64,000 nt of DNA from an uncultured Clostridia bacterium (GTDB taxonomy: Bacteria; Bacillota; Clostridia; Oscillospirales; Ruminococcaceae). Location of the stretch: positions 1 to 64,000 of the forward strand of contig CANQTP010000007.1 in assembly GCA_947626755.1 (NCBI GenBank), given 5' to 3'. The notes beneath the pieces are model-generated. The model was not told the DNA's origin and did no database searches. It saw nothing but the letters and a program-made list of their open reading frames with translations. Positions 49,557 through 58,918 of the stretch are shown here, piece after piece (position 1 is the first letter of the stretch; every line of letters begins with the position of its first letter). The translations under genes were made by a program, and so were the position numbers.

Positions 49557-50699
49557 ATGAAATTTAAAATGCGCGCTGCGGGAATTTTTCTTGCGCTTGC
49601 GGTTTGTGTGTCTTTGGGAAATATTTCCGTATCTGCGGACAAGGAATATACATTCAGCGAAATTCTTATAGAAAAATCGGGCGGAGCGGTAATAAGCGGC
49701 GTTAATGAGGAAACTCCCATTCCCGTTGGAACGGCGGCAAAGTTAATGACCGTGCTTTTAGCGGCGGAGCAAGTTGAAAGCGGAAAACTTTCCCTTGACG
49801 AGAAACTGAAAACTTCCGCATATGCAAACTCCATGCAGGGAGCACAGATCTGGCTGATGCCAAATGAGGAAATAACCGTTGACGAGCTTTTCAAATCGGT
49901 AATTATAGGAAATGCCAACGACGCGGCGGCTGTGCTTGCGGAAAAGATAGGCGGCACGGCGGATAATTTTGCAAAGCTTATGAACGGCAAAGCCGCAGAA
50001 CTTGGCATGGAAAACACCTCATTTACCAATTTCAACGGCTATTATGAAGATGATAAGCAGATCTCCGCCGCAAAGGATATTGCAAAGCTTTGCGCAAAGC
50101 TTTCGGAATACGAGTTCCTGCGGGGATATTTCACCTGTTGGCGGGACTTTGTCCGTGACGGCGGAGCGGAACTTGTGACGACTAACACTCTTGTGCGGAG
50201 TTATAAGGGAATTATCGGCTTCAAAGCGGGATTTACGGAAAATTCAGGATATTATGCAGTCTGCGGGGCGGAACGGGACGGCGTTACTTATATAGCGGCT
50301 GTTTTCGGCTGTGAAGATGAAGAACTTGCGCTTTCGGAAGCAAAACGGCTGATGAATATGGGATTTTCCGAGTATACGGTGTTCGTGCCGCCGCTTCCCG
50401 AAAAGATCCCCGCGGAAGTTCCCGTAAAAGGCGGGATGTCCCGCACCGTTCCTTTAAAGCTTGGGAACGTGAGAAGTGTTGTGCTTCCAAAAGGCGCGGC
50501 GGACTCTGTCTCCTCGCGGATAGTGCTTACAGACTATCTTTACGCTCCTGTGGAGATCGGCGATAAAGCGGGAGAAGTGCAGTTCCTGCGGGGAGATAAG
50601 ATGATGTTTGCTGTGGATCTGACTGCCGCTCAGCCTGTGGATAAAATGAACGTCCGAAAAGCATTGGTTATTATTATCAAAAAACTTTTAACATTTTAG
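49557..50699 (+). CDS. D-alanyl-D-alanine carboxypeptidase (DacF/PBP5-like) homologue with degenerate active site
   Basis: N-terminal signal; fold-typical VGTAAKLMTVLLAAE, IGNANDAAAVLAEKIGG, GIIGFKAGFTENSGYYAVCGAERDG, PBP5_C-like C-terminal part. Confidence 0.85.
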   Translation: MKFKMRAAGIFLALAVCVSLGNISVSADKEYTFSEILIEKSGGAVISGVNEETPIPVGTAAKLMTVLLAAEQVESGKLSLDEKLKTSAYANSMQGAQIWLMPNEEITVDELFKSVIIGNANDAAAVLAEKIGGTADNFAKLMNGKAAELGMENTSFTNFNGYYEDDKQISAAKDIAKLCAKLSEYEFLRGYFTCWRDFVRDGGAELVTTNTLVRSYKGIIGFKAGFTENSGYYAVCGAERDGVTYIAAVFGCEDEELALSEAKRLMNMGFSEYTVFVPPLPEKIPAEVPVKGGMSRTVPLKLGNVRSVVLPKGAADSVSSRIVLTDYLYAPVEIGDKAGEVQFLRGDKMMFAVDLTAAQPVDKMNVRKALVIIIKKLLTF

Positions 50700-50811
50700 T
50701 GAGAATACCCAAAAGTTTCGGGATTTTCAGGTTATGTTGAGAAAATCGTTGCAAAATTTTTGAATTTATAGTAAAATTAGAGTATAAATGATTTTTAGGA
50801 GGAGAAAGGAT

Positions 50812-52146
50812 ATGTCTATCTCACTGAATACTAAGTATCTCCGGGATTTTGTTGCACCTCACGAACTTGAAAACGCCAAGGCTGCCGCTATGCTCGCGGC
50901 TAAGACCCTTGAGGACAAGTCAGGCGCGGGAAATGATTTTCTCGGCTGGGTGAACCTCCCCACAGATTATGATAAGGAAGAATTTGAAAGGATCAAGAAG
51001 GCTGCCGCTAAGATACGCTCCAATTCGGACGTTCTCATAGTTATCGGTATCGGCGGTTCCTATCTTGGAGCAAGAGCGGCTATCGAACTGCTCAGATCGC
51101 CTTTCTACAACAATCTTAAAAAGGATACTCCCGAAATTTACTTTGCGGGAAACAACATCAGCCCCACCTACCTTAACGAGATAATTTCTCTCTGCGAGGG
51201 ACGGGATTTCTCGGTAAATGTGATTTCCAAGTCGGGAACTACCACCGAGCCTGCACTTGCGTTCAGGATCTTCCGCGAAATGATCGAGAAGAAGTACGGC
51301 AAGGAAGGCGCTAAGGACAGGATCTTCTGCACCACCGACAAGGCAAGGGGAACTCTCAAACAGCTTGCGGACACAGAAGGCTACGAAACTTTCGTTATTG
51401 CGGACGATGTAGGCGGAAGATATTCCGTCCTCACCGCTGTGGGACTTCTCCCAATTGCAGTTGCGGGCTGCGATATTGACGCAGTTATGGCGGGCGCAAA
51501 ACAGGCTCAGGACGAGCTTACCGCTGATTTTGACCACAACGACTGCTACAAGTATGCGGCACTGAGAAATATTCTCTATAAAAAGAATAAGTCGGTGGAA
51601 ATGCTCATTTCCTACGATCCCAGCTTCACAATGATGGCTGAATGGTGGAAGCAGCTTTTCGGCGAAAGCGAGGGCAAGGACAACAGAGGTATTTTCCCTG
51701 CTTCCGCTACCTTCTCAACGGATCTTCATTCGCTGGGACAGTTCATTCAGCAGGGTTCGAGAATAATGTTCGAGACAGTGGTCGACATCAAGAAGCCCAA
51801 GAAGGATATTTTCCTTGAAAATGAGGCGGAGAACCTTGACGGACTTAACTTTCTGACAAATCAGAATATGTCCGTTGTAAACCGCAAAGCCTTTGAGGGA
51901 ACGATCCTTGCTCACACAGAGGGCGGTGTTCCGAACATAGTTCTGGAGCTGGAAGATACTACCGAAAAGAGCTTCGGATATATGGTATACTTCTTTGAGA
52001 AAGCCTGCGCGGTAAGCGGCTATATGCTGGGAGTAAATCCTTTTGACCAGCCGGGCGTTGAAAGCTACAAGAAGAATATGTTCGCGCTTCTCGGTAAGCC
52101 GGGTTACGAGGATCAGAAAGCTGCTCTCGAAGCAAAGCTTGGCTGA
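50812..52146 (+). CDS. pgi: glucose-6-phosphate isomerase
   Basis: Start re-chosen at [13 protein letters not shown] after [60 protein letters not shown]. Confidence 0.97.
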   Translation: MSISLNTKYLRDFVAPHELENAKAAAMLAAKTLEDKSGAGNDFLGWVNLPTDYDKEEFERIKKAAAKIRSNSDVLIVIGIGGSYLGARAAIELLRSPFYNNLKKDTPEIYFAGNNISPTYLNEIISLCEGRDFSVNVISKSGTTTEPALAFRIFREMIEKKYGKEGAKDRIFCTTDKARGTLKQLADTEGYETFVIADDVGGRYSVLTAVGLLPIAVAGCDIDAVMAGAKQAQDELTADFDHNDCYKYAALRNILYKKNKSVEMLISYDPSFTMMAEWWKQLFGESEGKDNRGIFPASATFSTDLHSLGQFIQQGSRIMFETVVDIKKPKKDIFLENEAENLDGLNFLTNQNMSVVNRKAFEGTILAHTEGGVPNIVLELEDTTEKSFGYMVYFFEKACAVSGYMLGVNPFDQPGVESYKKNMFALLGKPGYEDQKAALEAKLG

Positions 52147-52227
52147 TAAAGCGGTCTGTTTCACCCGCAGAGTGCAAACGGGTGTGTTTATAAAAAATGC
52201 CTGCAAAGGCGGAACGGAGTGTTTTAT

Positions 52228-52638
52228 ATGGTAAAAATTATCACAGGAACTAAGGGTACAGGCAAGACAAAGATACTCATCGACATGATCAACAAAGCTG
52301 CAAAGGAAACAAACGGCTATGTTGTTTGCATTGACAAGAGCGAAAAGCTCAGATATGATATTCCAACATCGGTAAGGATCGTTGATACGGACGCTAACAA
52401 CATCTATTCTTTTGAAGCGTTCTACGGTCTTGTTGCGGGTCTTGTTGCAGGAAACTACGATATTAAGGAAATATTTATTGACTCAATTCTCAAAGTCGGA
52501 GGCGCTGATTTTGAGGGATTGGGCGCTATGCTCAACAAGATAGACAAGCTGACGGGCAGCGATGTGGAGGTAGTATTTACCGTTTCCGCAAATATTGAAG
52601 ATCTGCCGGAAAGCGTTTCCAAATATTCTATAAAATAA
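52228..52638 (+). CDS. small P-loop protein, uncharacterised
   Basis: MVKIITGTKGTGKTKILIDMINKAA: Walker A GTKGTGKTK; RBS GGAACGGAG upstream; IFIDSIL possible Walker B. Confidence 0.8.
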   Translation: MVKIITGTKGTGKTKILIDMINKAAKETNGYVVCIDKSEKLRYDIPTSVRIVDTDANNIYSFEAFYGLVAGLVAGNYDIKEIFIDSILKVGGADFEGLGAMLNKIDKLTGSDVEVVFTVSANIEDLPESVSKYSIK

Positions 52639-52708
52639 TTCCTGTAAAGGTATTGACATACAGGATAATGTATGTTATAATATTCTTTAGCAGTGTTTGG
52701 GGTGTGCT

Positions 52709-53164
52709 ATGTTCATTCGCTTGAAACAGCTTTACAATATCGTCGGAGAGAAAGTCAGCATTGACTATACCGTCGGCGTGGAAAGACTGAACGAAGTAAA
52801 GGGATTCTCCTTTTCAAACCCTATCACGGTCAGAGGTACGATAGTAAATCGTGCGGGGATCGTGTCGCTGAAATATTCCGCGGAATTTACACTGCACATC
52901 TGCTGTGACAGATGTCTGATAGAATTTGACCGTGACTATTGCTTCGATTTTGAGCATATTCTTGTGCGCTCGCTCAGCAATGATAATGATGATTCGGAAG
53001 AATACATTGTTACGGAAACCGATGAGCTTGATATGGACGAGCTTGTGCTTACGGATTGCCTGTTGTCCCTGCCTTCAAAAATGCTTTGCAAAGAGGACTG
53101 CAAGGGGCTTTGTCCAAAGTGCGGGGCTGACCTGAATCAGGGCGAATGTAATTGCGGCGGTTAG
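52709..53164 (+). CDS. YceD/DUF177 family protein
   Basis: Directly upstream of rpmF; CCDRCLIEFDRDY...CKEDCKGLCPKCGADLNQGECNC. Confidence 0.92.
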   Translation: MFIRLKQLYNIVGEKVSIDYTVGVERLNEVKGFSFSNPITVRGTIVNRAGIVSLKYSAEFTLHICCDRCLIEFDRDYCFDFEHILVRSLSNDNDDSEEYIVTETDELDMDELVLTDCLLSLPSKMLCKEDCKGLCPKCGADLNQGECNCGG

Positions 53165-53185
53165 TATGATAAGGAGGTGCTGATA

Positions 53186-53368
53186 ATGGCAGTACCAAAG
53201 AGAAAGGTATCAAAAGCAAGACGTGATAAGAGACGTTCGGCTGTATGGAAGCTGGATACTCCTGCGTTCTCAAGATGTTCTCACTGCGGAGCGCTGACTG
53301 CTCCTCACAAGGTTTGCAAGAACTGCGGATTCTATAAGGGCGTTGAAGTTATTAAAGTAGAAGATTGA
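53186..53368 (+). CDS. rpmF: 50S ribosomal protein L32
   Basis: MAVPKRKVSKARRDKRRSAVWKLDTPAFSRCSHCGALTAPHKVCKNCGFYKGVEV. Confidence 0.98.
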   Translation: MAVPKRKVSKARRDKRRSAVWKLDTPAFSRCSHCGALTAPHKVCKNCGFYKGVEVIKVED

Positions 53369-53379
53369 TCTTGCTTTAC

Positions 53380-53420
53380 GGAAACCGGAGAAGGAGTGAT
53401 CCTTTTCCGGCTCTTTTTTT
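53380..53420 (+). terminator. rpmF terminator
   Basis: CCGGAGAAGGAgtgaTCCTTTTCCGG followed by CTCTTTTTTT. Confidence 0.8.
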
Positions 53421-53430
53421 AAAGTTTCAA

Positions 53431-53633
53431 TAGAGAGCTTCAATAAAGAGTTGAGAGTTGAAAGTTAAGAGTTGAGATATTGCAGTAACGCTTATATTTT
53501 CGGCTTCAATGCTTTTGTAGAAATAACTTTACTTTATCTCACGGCAGGTACAAAGCGAAAAATCACTGAATAAAGCCTGAAAGCGTGCAGGCTCAGCCTG
53601 CTCTTAACTCTCCACTCTTAACTCTCAACTCTA
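53431..53633. repeat. MITE-like element copy 2 with AGAGTTR heptamer inverted termini
   Basis: tagagagcttcaataaagagttgagagttgaaagttaagagttgagata ... ctcttaactctccactcttaactctcaactcta; termini match copy 1 (24588-24776) in reverse orientation. Confidence 0.8.
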
Positions 53634-53654
53634 TAAAAGGGGTGTGTAATCGGT

Positions 53655-54950
53655 TTGTCGGTAGAAATAAAGTCTGTTGTAAACGGTTCGCCTGTTTCAG
53701 GAACGGGAATAAAGGCGGGAGATATTCTTGCCACGGTGAACGGGCACGAGATCGAGGACGTTCTTGACTATATGTTCTATTCAGCCGAAAGGCTTGTCAA
53801 GCTGGGAATAATTTCAGACGGCGAAAGGAAAACTTTTACCGTCCGCAAAAGCGAGTATGACGATCTCGGACTGGAATTTGAAACCTTCCTTATGGACAAG
53901 AAGCAAAGCTGCTGCAATAAGTGTATCTTCTGCTTTATAGACCAGATGCCGCCCGATATGCGGGAAACTCTTTACTTCAAGGACGATGATGCGAGATTGT
54001 CGTTTTTACAGGGAAATTATGTTACACTTACGAACCTTTCACAAAAGGATATTGACAGAATTATCCAAATGAAACTTGCAATAAATATTTCCGTTCATAC
54101 CACAAACCCCGAACTTCGGTGCATGATGATGAATAACCGTTTTGCGGGGGAAAAGCTTGACTATCTCAGGCAGTTTGCGGAAGCGGGCATTTCCATGAAC
54201 TGTCAGATAGTTCTTTGCCCGGGAATAAACGACGGCGCAGAATTGGAACGCACTCTCACCGACCTTGGAAAGCTTATGCCGAACATTCAGAGCATTGCCG
54301 TTGTCCCCGTTGGTCTGACAAAATTCCGTGACGGGCTTTACCCTCTTGAACTTTTTGACAAGGCGGGCGCGGGAAAAGCCATTGACCTGATAGAAAGATT
54401 CCAGAAAGATTTTCTGGAAAATTACGGCACGCGGCTTGTGTTCCCTTCGGACGAGTTTTACATTACAGCGGAACGGGAAATTCCCGATGGGGAATACTAT
54501 GAGGATTATTCCCAGTACGAAAACGGAGTGGGAATGGTACGCTCGCTTATAGATGAGTTTGAATCGGCTATGGCGGACGCGGAAAATGCGGAAAGTTCAG
54601 ACGTTTCCATTGCAACGGGAGCACTGGCGTATGATTTTATTTCGGAACTGGTTGAAAAAGTCCGCGAAAAGTGGCATAATATTAATTGCAGGGTGTATAA
54701 GATACGGAACGATTTCTTCGGGGAAACCATAACCGTTTCGGGACTTATAACGGCTCGGGATATAATTTCCCAGCTTAAAGGAAAACCTCTTGGAAATACC
54801 CTGCTTATTTCCTCAAGCATGATAAAGGCGGACGAGGATATTTTCCTTGACGACCTTTCGATAAATGACGTTGAAAACGCTCTCGGCGTGAAGATACGCA
54901 AAGTTCCCAACGACGGCTATGAGCTTTTTGACGCGATAACCGGAAATTAA
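53655..54950 (+). CDS. DUF512 family protein with PDZ and radical-SAM-like CxxCxxC region
   Basis: 431 aa, TTG start; GIKAGDILATVNGHEI; CCNKCIFCFIDQMPPDMRETLYFKDDDARLSFLQGNYVTLTNL; conserved position upstream of der. Confidence 0.92.
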   Translation: MSVEIKSVVNGSPVSGTGIKAGDILATVNGHEIEDVLDYMFYSAERLVKLGIISDGERKTFTVRKSEYDDLGLEFETFLMDKKQSCCNKCIFCFIDQMPPDMRETLYFKDDDARLSFLQGNYVTLTNLSQKDIDRIIQMKLAINISVHTTNPELRCMMMNNRFAGEKLDYLRQFAEAGISMNCQIVLCPGINDGAELERTLTDLGKLMPNIQSIAVVPVGLTKFRDGLYPLELFDKAGAGKAIDLIERFQKDFLENYGTRLVFPSDEFYITAEREIPDGEYYEDYSQYENGVGMVRSLIDEFESAMADAENAESSDVSIATGALAYDFISELVEKVREKWHNINCRVYKIRNDFFGETITVSGLITARDIISQLKGKPLGNTLLISSSMIKADEDIFLDDLSINDVENALGVKIRKVPNDGYELFDAITGN

Positions 54951-54963
54951 AGGAGATGATAGC

Positions 54964-56295
54964 ATGGCTTTGCCGATAGTTGCGGTAGTCGGACGTCCTA
55001 ATGTTGGAAAATCCACACTTTTCAACAAACTTGTGGGAAAACGTCTTTCTATAGTTGAGGATACCCCCGGCGTTACCCGCGATAGGATCTACTCGGAATG
55101 TGAGTGGAGAAACAGGAAATTTATGGTCGTAGACACAGGCGGTATCGAGCCTAACAGCGAGGACGTTATCCTGAAACAGATGCGGCGGCAGGCGGAACTT
55201 GCAGTTGAAAAAGCGGACGTTATCGTCTTTCTTACGGACGTTCGCATAGGCGTTACCGCCGATGATGAGGACGTTGCCATAATGCTTCGGAAAAGCGGCA
55301 AGCCTGTTGTTCTCTGCGTGAACAAATGCGATTCCATAGGCGATCCGCCTGCGGAATTCTACGAATTCTACAGTCTCGGTCTGGGAGACCCGATAGCGGT
55401 TTCCGCTGCTCACGGACACGGCTCGGGAGATATGCTGGACGAAATTTTCAAATATTTTCCCGAAGAGGAAGCCGAAAATGACGATGAGGAATATATTAAA
55501 GTCGCCGTTATCGGCAAGCCAAATGTTGGAAAATCTTCCCTTATAAACCGCGTTGCGGGAGAAGATCGGGTCATAGTTTCGGATATTGCGGGAACTACCC
55601 GCGATGCCACCGACACAACCGTGGAAAATTCCCACGGAAAGTATATTTTCATAGACACTGCGGGCATACGCAAAAAGTCCAAAGTTCTTGAAAAGATAGA
55701 GCATTACAGCGTTCTTCGGGCATACATGGCGGTGGATCGTTCGGACGTATGCGTTATCCTTATTGACGCCACTGTAGGATTTACCGAGCAGGATTCAAAA
55801 GTCGCGGGTTACGCCCATGAACAGGGAAAAGCCTGCATTGTTGCCGTAAACAAATGGGACGCTGTGGAAAAAACGGACAGCACTATGGACGAGTTCAAAG
55901 CGAAACTTTCGGAAAATTTCAGCTTTATGTCCTACGTTCCGTTCATATTCATTTCGGCAAAAACAGGACAGCGTGTTGAAAAGCTCTTTGATATGATAAA
56001 CGATGTCAACAGGCAGAACAGCATGAGAATTTCCACGGGAATGTTAAATGACGTGCTTTCATACGCCACAACAAGAGTTCAGCCTCCCTCCGATAAGGGC
56101 AGACGATTGAAAATTTACTATATGACCCAGCCGTCCACCCGACCGCCGACGTTTGTAACGTTTGTAAACAGGGCGGATCTGTTCCACTTTTCCTATCAGA
56201 GGTATCTGGAAAATCAGATACGGCAGACATTCGGTCTGGAGGGAACGCCCGTGCGGTTCATTGTCCGCGAACGGGGAAAAAATGATGATAAATAG
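54964..56295 (+). CDS. der: ribosome biogenesis GTPase Der
   Basis: 443 aa; two G domains: VVGRPNVGKSTLFNKLVGKR and VIGKPNVGKSSLINRVAGED. Confidence 0.98.
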   Translation: MALPIVAVVGRPNVGKSTLFNKLVGKRLSIVEDTPGVTRDRIYSECEWRNRKFMVVDTGGIEPNSEDVILKQMRRQAELAVEKADVIVFLTDVRIGVTADDEDVAIMLRKSGKPVVLCVNKCDSIGDPPAEFYEFYSLGLGDPIAVSAAHGHGSGDMLDEIFKYFPEEEAENDDEEYIKVAVIGKPNVGKSSLINRVAGEDRVIVSDIAGTTRDATDTTVENSHGKYIFIDTAGIRKKSKVLEKIEHYSVLRAYMAVDRSDVCVILIDATVGFTEQDSKVAGYAHEQGKACIVAVNKWDAVEKTDSTMDEFKAKLSENFSFMSYVPFIFISAKTGQRVEKLFDMINDVNRQNSMRISTGMLNDVLSYATTRVQPPSDKGRRLKIYYMTQPSTRPPTFVTFVNRADLFHFSYQRYLENQIRQTFGLEGTPVRFIVRERGKNDDK

Positions 56296-56300
56296 GAGTC

Positions 56301-56993
56301 TTGGCTATGGCAAAGCTTATTATTGCGGGAATAATTTCGGTGATCGCTTCCTATCTTCTGGGAAGCTGCAATTCGTCAATAATTGTAGTCCGTCTGCTGA
56401 AACATGAGGACATTCGCGAACATGGAAGCAAGAATGCGGGACTTACAAACACACTTCGCTGTTACGGGAAATTACCCGCTCTGCTCACACTTCTGGGCGA
56501 TCTTGCAAAGGGAATAGTATCTGTTCTTGTGAGCATATTGGTGTTCCGCCTTATTGTGGGAGAGGGCGGCTTTGACGAGAAAACCGTGGGCTACATAGCG
56601 GGAATTGCCGCGATCCTCGGACACATCTTCCCTATCTATTACGGATTCCGCGGCGGAAAGGGCATACTTGTTTCCTGCTCAATACTGATAGTCATTGACT
56701 GGCAGACATTTGTAATAATAATACCGTTCTTTGCAATTGTTCTGCTAATTTCAAAATATGTTTCGGTGGCTTCGATCTCATCGGCAATATTCTACCCGAT
56801 ATTGACGTTCCTGCTCCACTATTTTGTGGAACATATCAGCCTTGACCTCTGTATAACACATACAGTTCTTGTAATGATAACAAGCGCACTGCTCATCTAT
56901 ATGCACAGGACAAATATCCAACGCCTGCGAAACGGCACGGAAAACAAGTTTATAAAGAGCAAATCGGAAAGATCAAGCGGAAAGGAAGGATAA
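56301..56993 (+). CDS. plsY: glycerol-3-phosphate acyltransferase PlsY
   Basis: 230 aa; YLLGSCNSSIIV, HGSKNAGLTNTLR, GHIFPIYYGFRGGKGI. Confidence 0.96.
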   Translation: MAMAKLIIAGIISVIASYLLGSCNSSIIVVRLLKHEDIREHGSKNAGLTNTLRCYGKLPALLTLLGDLAKGIVSVLVSILVFRLIVGEGGFDEKTVGYIAGIAAILGHIFPIYYGFRGGKGILVSCSILIVIDWQTFVIIIPFFAIVLLISKYVSVASISSAIFYPILTFLLHYFVEHISLDLCITHTVLVMITSALLIYMHRTNIQRLRNGTENKFIKSKSERSSGKEG

Positions 56994-56994
56994 T

Positions 56995-58014
56995 ATGGCA
57001 AAATTCACTATTCTGGGAATGGGCGGTTTCGGACTCAGCCTTGCGGTAATGCTTAATAATTTCGGTCACGATGTGACGGTATGGTCGGCATTTCAGCAGG
57101 AAATTGACGACATAAAGCGCGACGGCGAAAACAAGCAGAAACTTCCGGGAGTAAAGATAAGCGATGAGATAATCCTTACAGGAGATATTTCTTCGGTGAC
57201 AGGAGCGGATATTGTCATTTTCGGTATACCTACCCGCAAAGTTCGGGAAGTTGCCCAAAAAGCCGCAGCGCACATTTCCCCCGAAACGGTTATCGTCAAC
57301 ACGGGCAAAGGCTTGGAAGAAAGCTCCCTTAAAAGAATGAGCGAAGTTATCAGCGAGGAAATTCCTCAAAGTCCGCTTGTAGTTCTCAGCGGTCCTTCCC
57401 ACGCGGAAGAAGTTGCGCTGGGGATCCCCACAACAGTTGTTGCCGCTTCAAAAGATCAGAAATATGCCGACTATATCCAGAGTGTGATGTCAAACAATAC
57501 TTTCCGCATTTACATCAACAGTGACATTGTGGGCTGCGAACTGGGCGGCTCGTTAAAGAACATAATCGCATTGTGCGCGGGGATCTGCGACGGAATGGGA
57601 CTTGGCGACAACACCAAAGCGGCGCTTATGACAAGAGGAATTACGGAAATTGCCCGCCTCGGAGTTGCTCTGGGCGGAAAGTCCGAGACCTTTGCTGGAC
57701 TTACGGGAATAGGAGATCTGATCGTTACCTGCACAAGTATGCACAGCCGCAACCGCCGCGCGGGAATACTTATCGGTCAGGGAACTTCTCCCGAAGATGC
57801 CGTAAAGCAGGTGGGAACTGTGGAAGGCTACATCTGCACAAAAGCCGCCTATGAACTTGCGCAGAAAACGGGAGTTGATATGCCCATAACCGAGCAGTGC
57901 TACAACGTCCTTTTCGGCGGACTCAGCGCAAAATCCGCTCTCACCAATCTTATGGGCAGACCCAAACGCCATGAAACAGAGACCATCTGGGTTGACAACA
58001 GTTCTGAAAACTGA
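56995..58014 (+). CDS. gpsA: NAD(P)H-dependent glycerol-3-phosphate dehydrogenase
   Basis: 339 aa; ILGMGGFGLSLAVML, LSGPSHAEEVALGIPT, GGSLKNIIALCAGICDGMGLGDNTKAALMTRG. Confidence 0.97.
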   Translation: MAKFTILGMGGFGLSLAVMLNNFGHDVTVWSAFQQEIDDIKRDGENKQKLPGVKISDEIILTGDISSVTGADIVIFGIPTRKVREVAQKAAAHISPETVIVNTGKGLEESSLKRMSEVISEEIPQSPLVVLSGPSHAEEVALGIPTTVVAASKDQKYADYIQSVMSNNTFRIYINSDIVGCELGGSLKNIIALCAGICDGMGLGDNTKAALMTRGITEIARLGVALGGKSETFAGLTGIGDLIVTCTSMHSRNRRAGILIGQGTSPEDAVKQVGTVEGYICTKAAYELAQKTGVDMPITEQCYNVLFGGLSAKSALTNLMGRPKRHETETIWVDNSSEN

Positions 58015-58021
58015 TACAAAC

Positions 58022-58054
58022 AACGCCGCGCAAGGACAAACTTTGCGCGGCGTT
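58022..58054 (+). terminator. gpsA terminator
   Basis: AACGCCGCGCAA..TTTGCGCGGCGTT followed by TTCTTTC. Confidence 0.85.
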
Positions 58055-58131
58055 TTCTTTCTCCTGCAAAAGGCATTTTTTTGCTTATCGTTGAATAATA
58101 TATACAGATAAACATTTTGGAGGAATGTATC

Positions 58132-58893
58132 ATGCAGGAAAAAAAGGATATTGGCTCAATGGCAGAAAAATACAAAGCGGAAATGATGCGGATATACAAC
58201 AGCAATAAGCCGTCAGCCGCTGCGGAACATCAGAAAATACCGCAAACGGAAAACGTCTGTGAAAGCTGTGCGGAACATACAGAAAAATTCGCAGCTCCGC
58301 CGATGACGGGCATTCCCTACGAAAACGTTACAGAAGAAGTGTGCAAATTTCCCACTGCCGAAGAACTCATCAAGGCGGACTGCGACAGCTGCGGAGACAG
58401 CACAGCAGTTGAAACAATGTCTCAATGTTTCGGAGAGAGCATTGCCGATACGCGGTTCGATTCGGAAAGAAACGCGGAAGATCATATGCAGGGCAATTAC
58501 GATCAGTATTCCGATGATGAAGCAAACGATGAAACATACAGCTGTTATACATCGGAAATGATCGGCAAAGGCTGCATACAGGCTGAAGTCACGGACGCCG
58601 AGGACGGTTCTCCGATAGCGGGAGCTGTAGTTGCCGTTCTGAGAAAAGCGGAGGATTCCGATATACTTGTTGAAATGCTTGTGACGGATTCCCGCGGAAT
58701 GACCGAAACAGCCGAACTTCCCACAGCGGTTTCTCCCGAAGGATCAAAGCCTTGCAGCGAATACATGATAACGGTGATGAAAAAGGGATTTTACAGTATC
58801 AATATGCTTACCGTTCCGATATTTGACACTATAAGATCCATTCAGCCCATTGAAATGACACGAGCCGTGATCGAATGCGGCAGAATAAAATGA
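58132..58893 (+). CDS. uncharacterised protein with C-terminal carboxypeptidase-regulatory-like (CarboxypepD_reg) beta-sandwich
   Basis: MQEKKDIGSMAEKYKAEMMRIYNSN...; C-terminal AEVTDAEDGSPIAGAVVAVLRK...LVTDSRGMTETAELPT; RBS GGAGGAATG upstream. Confidence 0.75.
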   Translation: MQEKKDIGSMAEKYKAEMMRIYNSNKPSAAAEHQKIPQTENVCESCAEHTEKFAAPPMTGIPYENVTEEVCKFPTAEELIKADCDSCGDSTAVETMSQCFGESIADTRFDSERNAEDHMQGNYDQYSDDEANDETYSCYTSEMIGKGCIQAEVTDAEDGSPIAGAVVAVLRKAEDSDILVEMLVTDSRGMTETAELPTAVSPEGSKPCSEYMITVMKKGFYSINMLTVPIFDTIRSIQPIEMTRAVIECGRIK

Positions 58894-58918
58894 GGTGCGG
58901 GATCCGCACCTCATTTTT
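58891..58918. terminator. bidirectional terminator overlapping the stop codon of the 58132 CDS
   Basis: TGAGGTGCGG GAT CCGCACCTCA followed by TTTTTT. Confidence 0.8.
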
